Virus record (IMG/VR): IMGVR_UViG_3300009423_000019
Span: 1 to 31,158 of that record
Source: a virus
Strand: one strand, 5' to 3'
DNA length: 31,158 nt
Shown: positions 30,125 through 31,158 of the stretch, one piece after another
How positions within the stretch are numbered: position 1 is the stretch's first letter
Layout of the letters: each line of letters starts with the position of its first letter
The notes under the pieces: model-generated
Databases searched by the model: none
What the model saw: the letters and a program-made list of their open reading frames with translations, nothing else
Told to the model about the DNA's origin: nothing
Translations under genes and position numbers: made by a program

Positions 30125-30751
30125 ATGACAAGAAAAATAATTGGAATCTGTGGCTTTATCGGATGCGGTAAAGGCACAGTAGGCGACATACTCGTTGAAG
30201 AATATGGTTTTACTAAACTTAGCTATGCAGATCGCCTAAAAGATACGGCTGCAACAATGTTCGGCTGGGACCGCGATATGATTGAGGGTGATACCCCTGA
30301 AAGCCGTGAGTGGAGAGAAACACCTGAACCATTTTGGACGCAAGAGCTAGGATATGATGTAACACCTAGACTGGTCATGCAGCGTATCGGTACAGACTGT
30401 ATGCGTAAGGGCTTCGATAACCGTGTCTGGACGTTGTTCGTCAAGAAAACCCTTCTAGACAATCCCAATACAGATTACGTGATACCAGACGTTCGATTTT
30501 TTAACGAGCGTGACCTTGTTCGTGACATGAGTGGACAAGTTTGGCGAGTTAAAAGAGGCAATGATCCAGACTGGGTAGCTAGTGCTATATCAGATAATCG
30601 CTATGATACAACATGGATGGACGATTATCCAGATGTTCATGAGAGTGAATGGCGCTGGCTAGATTATGCATCAGAGTTTGATCGTGTTATTCCGAACGAT
30701 AGTGGTCTTAAAGAGCTTCAAGCAGAAGTATTTAAAATAGTCAATCGTTAA
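30125..30751 (+). CDS. 1: Deoxynucleoside monophosphate kinase (T4 gp1-like)
   Basis: A 208-residue P-loop kinase that phosphorylates deoxynucleoside monophosphates for phage DNA synthesis. The P-loop is G10-FIGC-G15-K16-G17-T18, followed by LSYADRLKDTAATMFGWDRD (base/nucleotide-binding region), RLVMQRIGTDCMRKGF and VIPDVRFFNERDLV with a probable catalytic Asp/Arg segment, then a lid-like WRVKRGND. T4 gp1 is about 241 residues. It stands with its own early promoter beside the tail sheath gene, which is a late gene, so transcription units of different timing meet here. Confidence 0.88.
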   Translation: MTRKIIGICGFIGCGKGTVGDILVEEYGFTKLSYADRLKDTAATMFGWDRDMIEGDTPESREWRETPEPFWTQELGYDVTPRLVMQRIGTDCMRKGFDNRVWTLFVKKTLLDNPNTDYVIPDVRFFNERDLVRDMSGQVWRVKRGNDPDWVASAISDNRYDTTWMDDYPDVHESEWRWLDYASEFDRVIPNDSGLKELQAEVFKIVNR

Positions 30752-30762
30752 CTACGTAGTTA
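30749..30762 (+). terminator. Palindrome at the end of the kinase gene, possible weak terminator
   Basis: TAACTACGTAGTTA is a 14-bp perfect palindrome that overlaps the stop codon (30749-30751). As RNA it would make a 5-bp stem with loop ACGT followed by TTTGCG. The stem is AT-rich and the U-run short, so termination would be weak. Confidence 0.3.
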
Positions 30763-30794
30763 TTTGCGTAACCACCCTAGATAAGTAGTCACCA

Positions 30795-30802
30795 AATAAA
30801 TA
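30795..30802 (+). promoter_or_regulatory. Late promoter for the tail sheath gene
   Basis: AATAAATA matches the T4 late pattern at seven of eight positions and lies 39 bases upstream of the sheath start. Confidence 0.6.
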
Positions 30803-30841
30803 CTGGCAGAGCAGAAACTAAGCTTTGACAGGAGATTATAC

Positions 30842-31158
30842 ATGGCTACTCTAGTATCACCAGGTGTGGACGTCACTATTACAGACGAAAGCGCATACGC
30901 AAGCCCAGGAACGGGCACTATACCTCTCGTTGTCGTTGCTACAGCACAAGATAAAACAGATCCAACAGGCACAGAAACTGATGGCATCGCAAAATACACC
31001 AAGTCAGCAAACGCTGGTCTTGTTGTGCCTGTAACATCACAACGCGAACTAACACAATTCTTTGGAGACCCAACATTTGCAAGCACAGAAGGTGCAGAGA
31101 CAAGTGAATATGGTCTTCTAGCAGCATACAGCTACCTAGGACAGGGCTCACAAGCTTA
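30842..31158 (+). CDS. 18: Tail sheath protein gp18 (N-terminal part, cut by window edge)
   Basis: The first 105 residues fit the contractile tail sheath of T4-type phages: MATLVSPGVDVTITDESAYAS is the N-terminal strand that links sheath subunits, and a segment of the form VPVTSQRELTQFFGDPTF followed by GLLAAYSYLGQG is characteristic of the family. The ribosome site is AGGAG 6 bases upstream. T4 gp18 is 659 residues, so most of the gene lies outside the window. The tube protein gp19 would be expected next. Confidence 0.92.
   Translation, partial: MATLVSPGVDVTITDESAYASPGTGTIPLVVVATAQDKTDPTGTETDGIAKYTKSANAGLVVPVTSQRELTQFFGDPTFASTEGAETSEYGLLAAYSYLGQGSQA

Overview
This window is a piece of a tailed-phage genome of the T4 superfamily (contractile-tail myovirus). 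The evidence is a set of recognisable T4-type proteins: the recombination nuclease/ATPase pair gp47-gp46, baseplate hub protein gp26, portal gp20, prohead protease gp21, scaffold gp22, major capsid gp23, neck proteins gp13 and gp14, sheath terminator gp15, a dNMP kinase of the gp1 type and the start of tail sheath gp18. Several genes start just downstream of an 8-base element close to the T4 late promoter TATAAATA (most often GATAAATA), while the early genes have host-type TTGACA / TATAAT promoters. The host cannot be read from the window; the divergent T4 proteins, small capsid protein and fibre content resemble phages of marine bacteria, which is inference only. No tRNA, CRISPR, integrase or insertion sequence is visible.

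Layout. 1-3969 (+): small early genes, gp47, gp46, an unknown 115-residue protein and a PD-(D/E)XK nuclease, a recombination block. 3970-4597: a 628-base gene-free stretch with strong hairpins, best explained as a structured RNA. 4598-5724 (-): gp26-like hub protein, whose end carries a textbook -1 frameshift signal leading into a gp51-like extension. 5796-7967 (+): a tape-measure-like protein. 7995-15207 (+): the head module, in order portal (interrupted by an in-frame amber codon), a 70-residue protein, an unknown 431-residue protein, a very acidic core protein, protease, scaffold and major capsid protein, closed by a strong terminator. 15374-24452 (+): six fibre/adhesin genes, three of which are related LamG-type cassettes. 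24459-27368 (-): Nudix hydrolase, gp15 and gp14. 27429-28169 (+): gp13. 28238-30751 (+): an early island of small unknown genes ending in dNMP kinase. 30842-end (+): tail sheath, cut by the window edge.

How it fits together: gp47/gp46 and the nearby nuclease would process DNA ends and branched replication intermediates. gp20-gp23 build and mature the head, and gp21 cleavage-type sites (L-x-E) are visible in gp22, gp23 and the acidic core protein. gp26/gp51-like and the tape-measure-like protein lie head to head and probably act together in tail assembly. gp13-gp15 close the neck and tail tip, and the fibre cassettes supply host recognition.

The observations most worth following are the frameshift signal (slippery A AAT TTT, 6-base spacer, 8-bp stem), the single amber codon in the portal gene, the structured RNA candidate, the pair of overlapping face-to-face late promoters, and the cassette-like growth of the LamG fibre genes.
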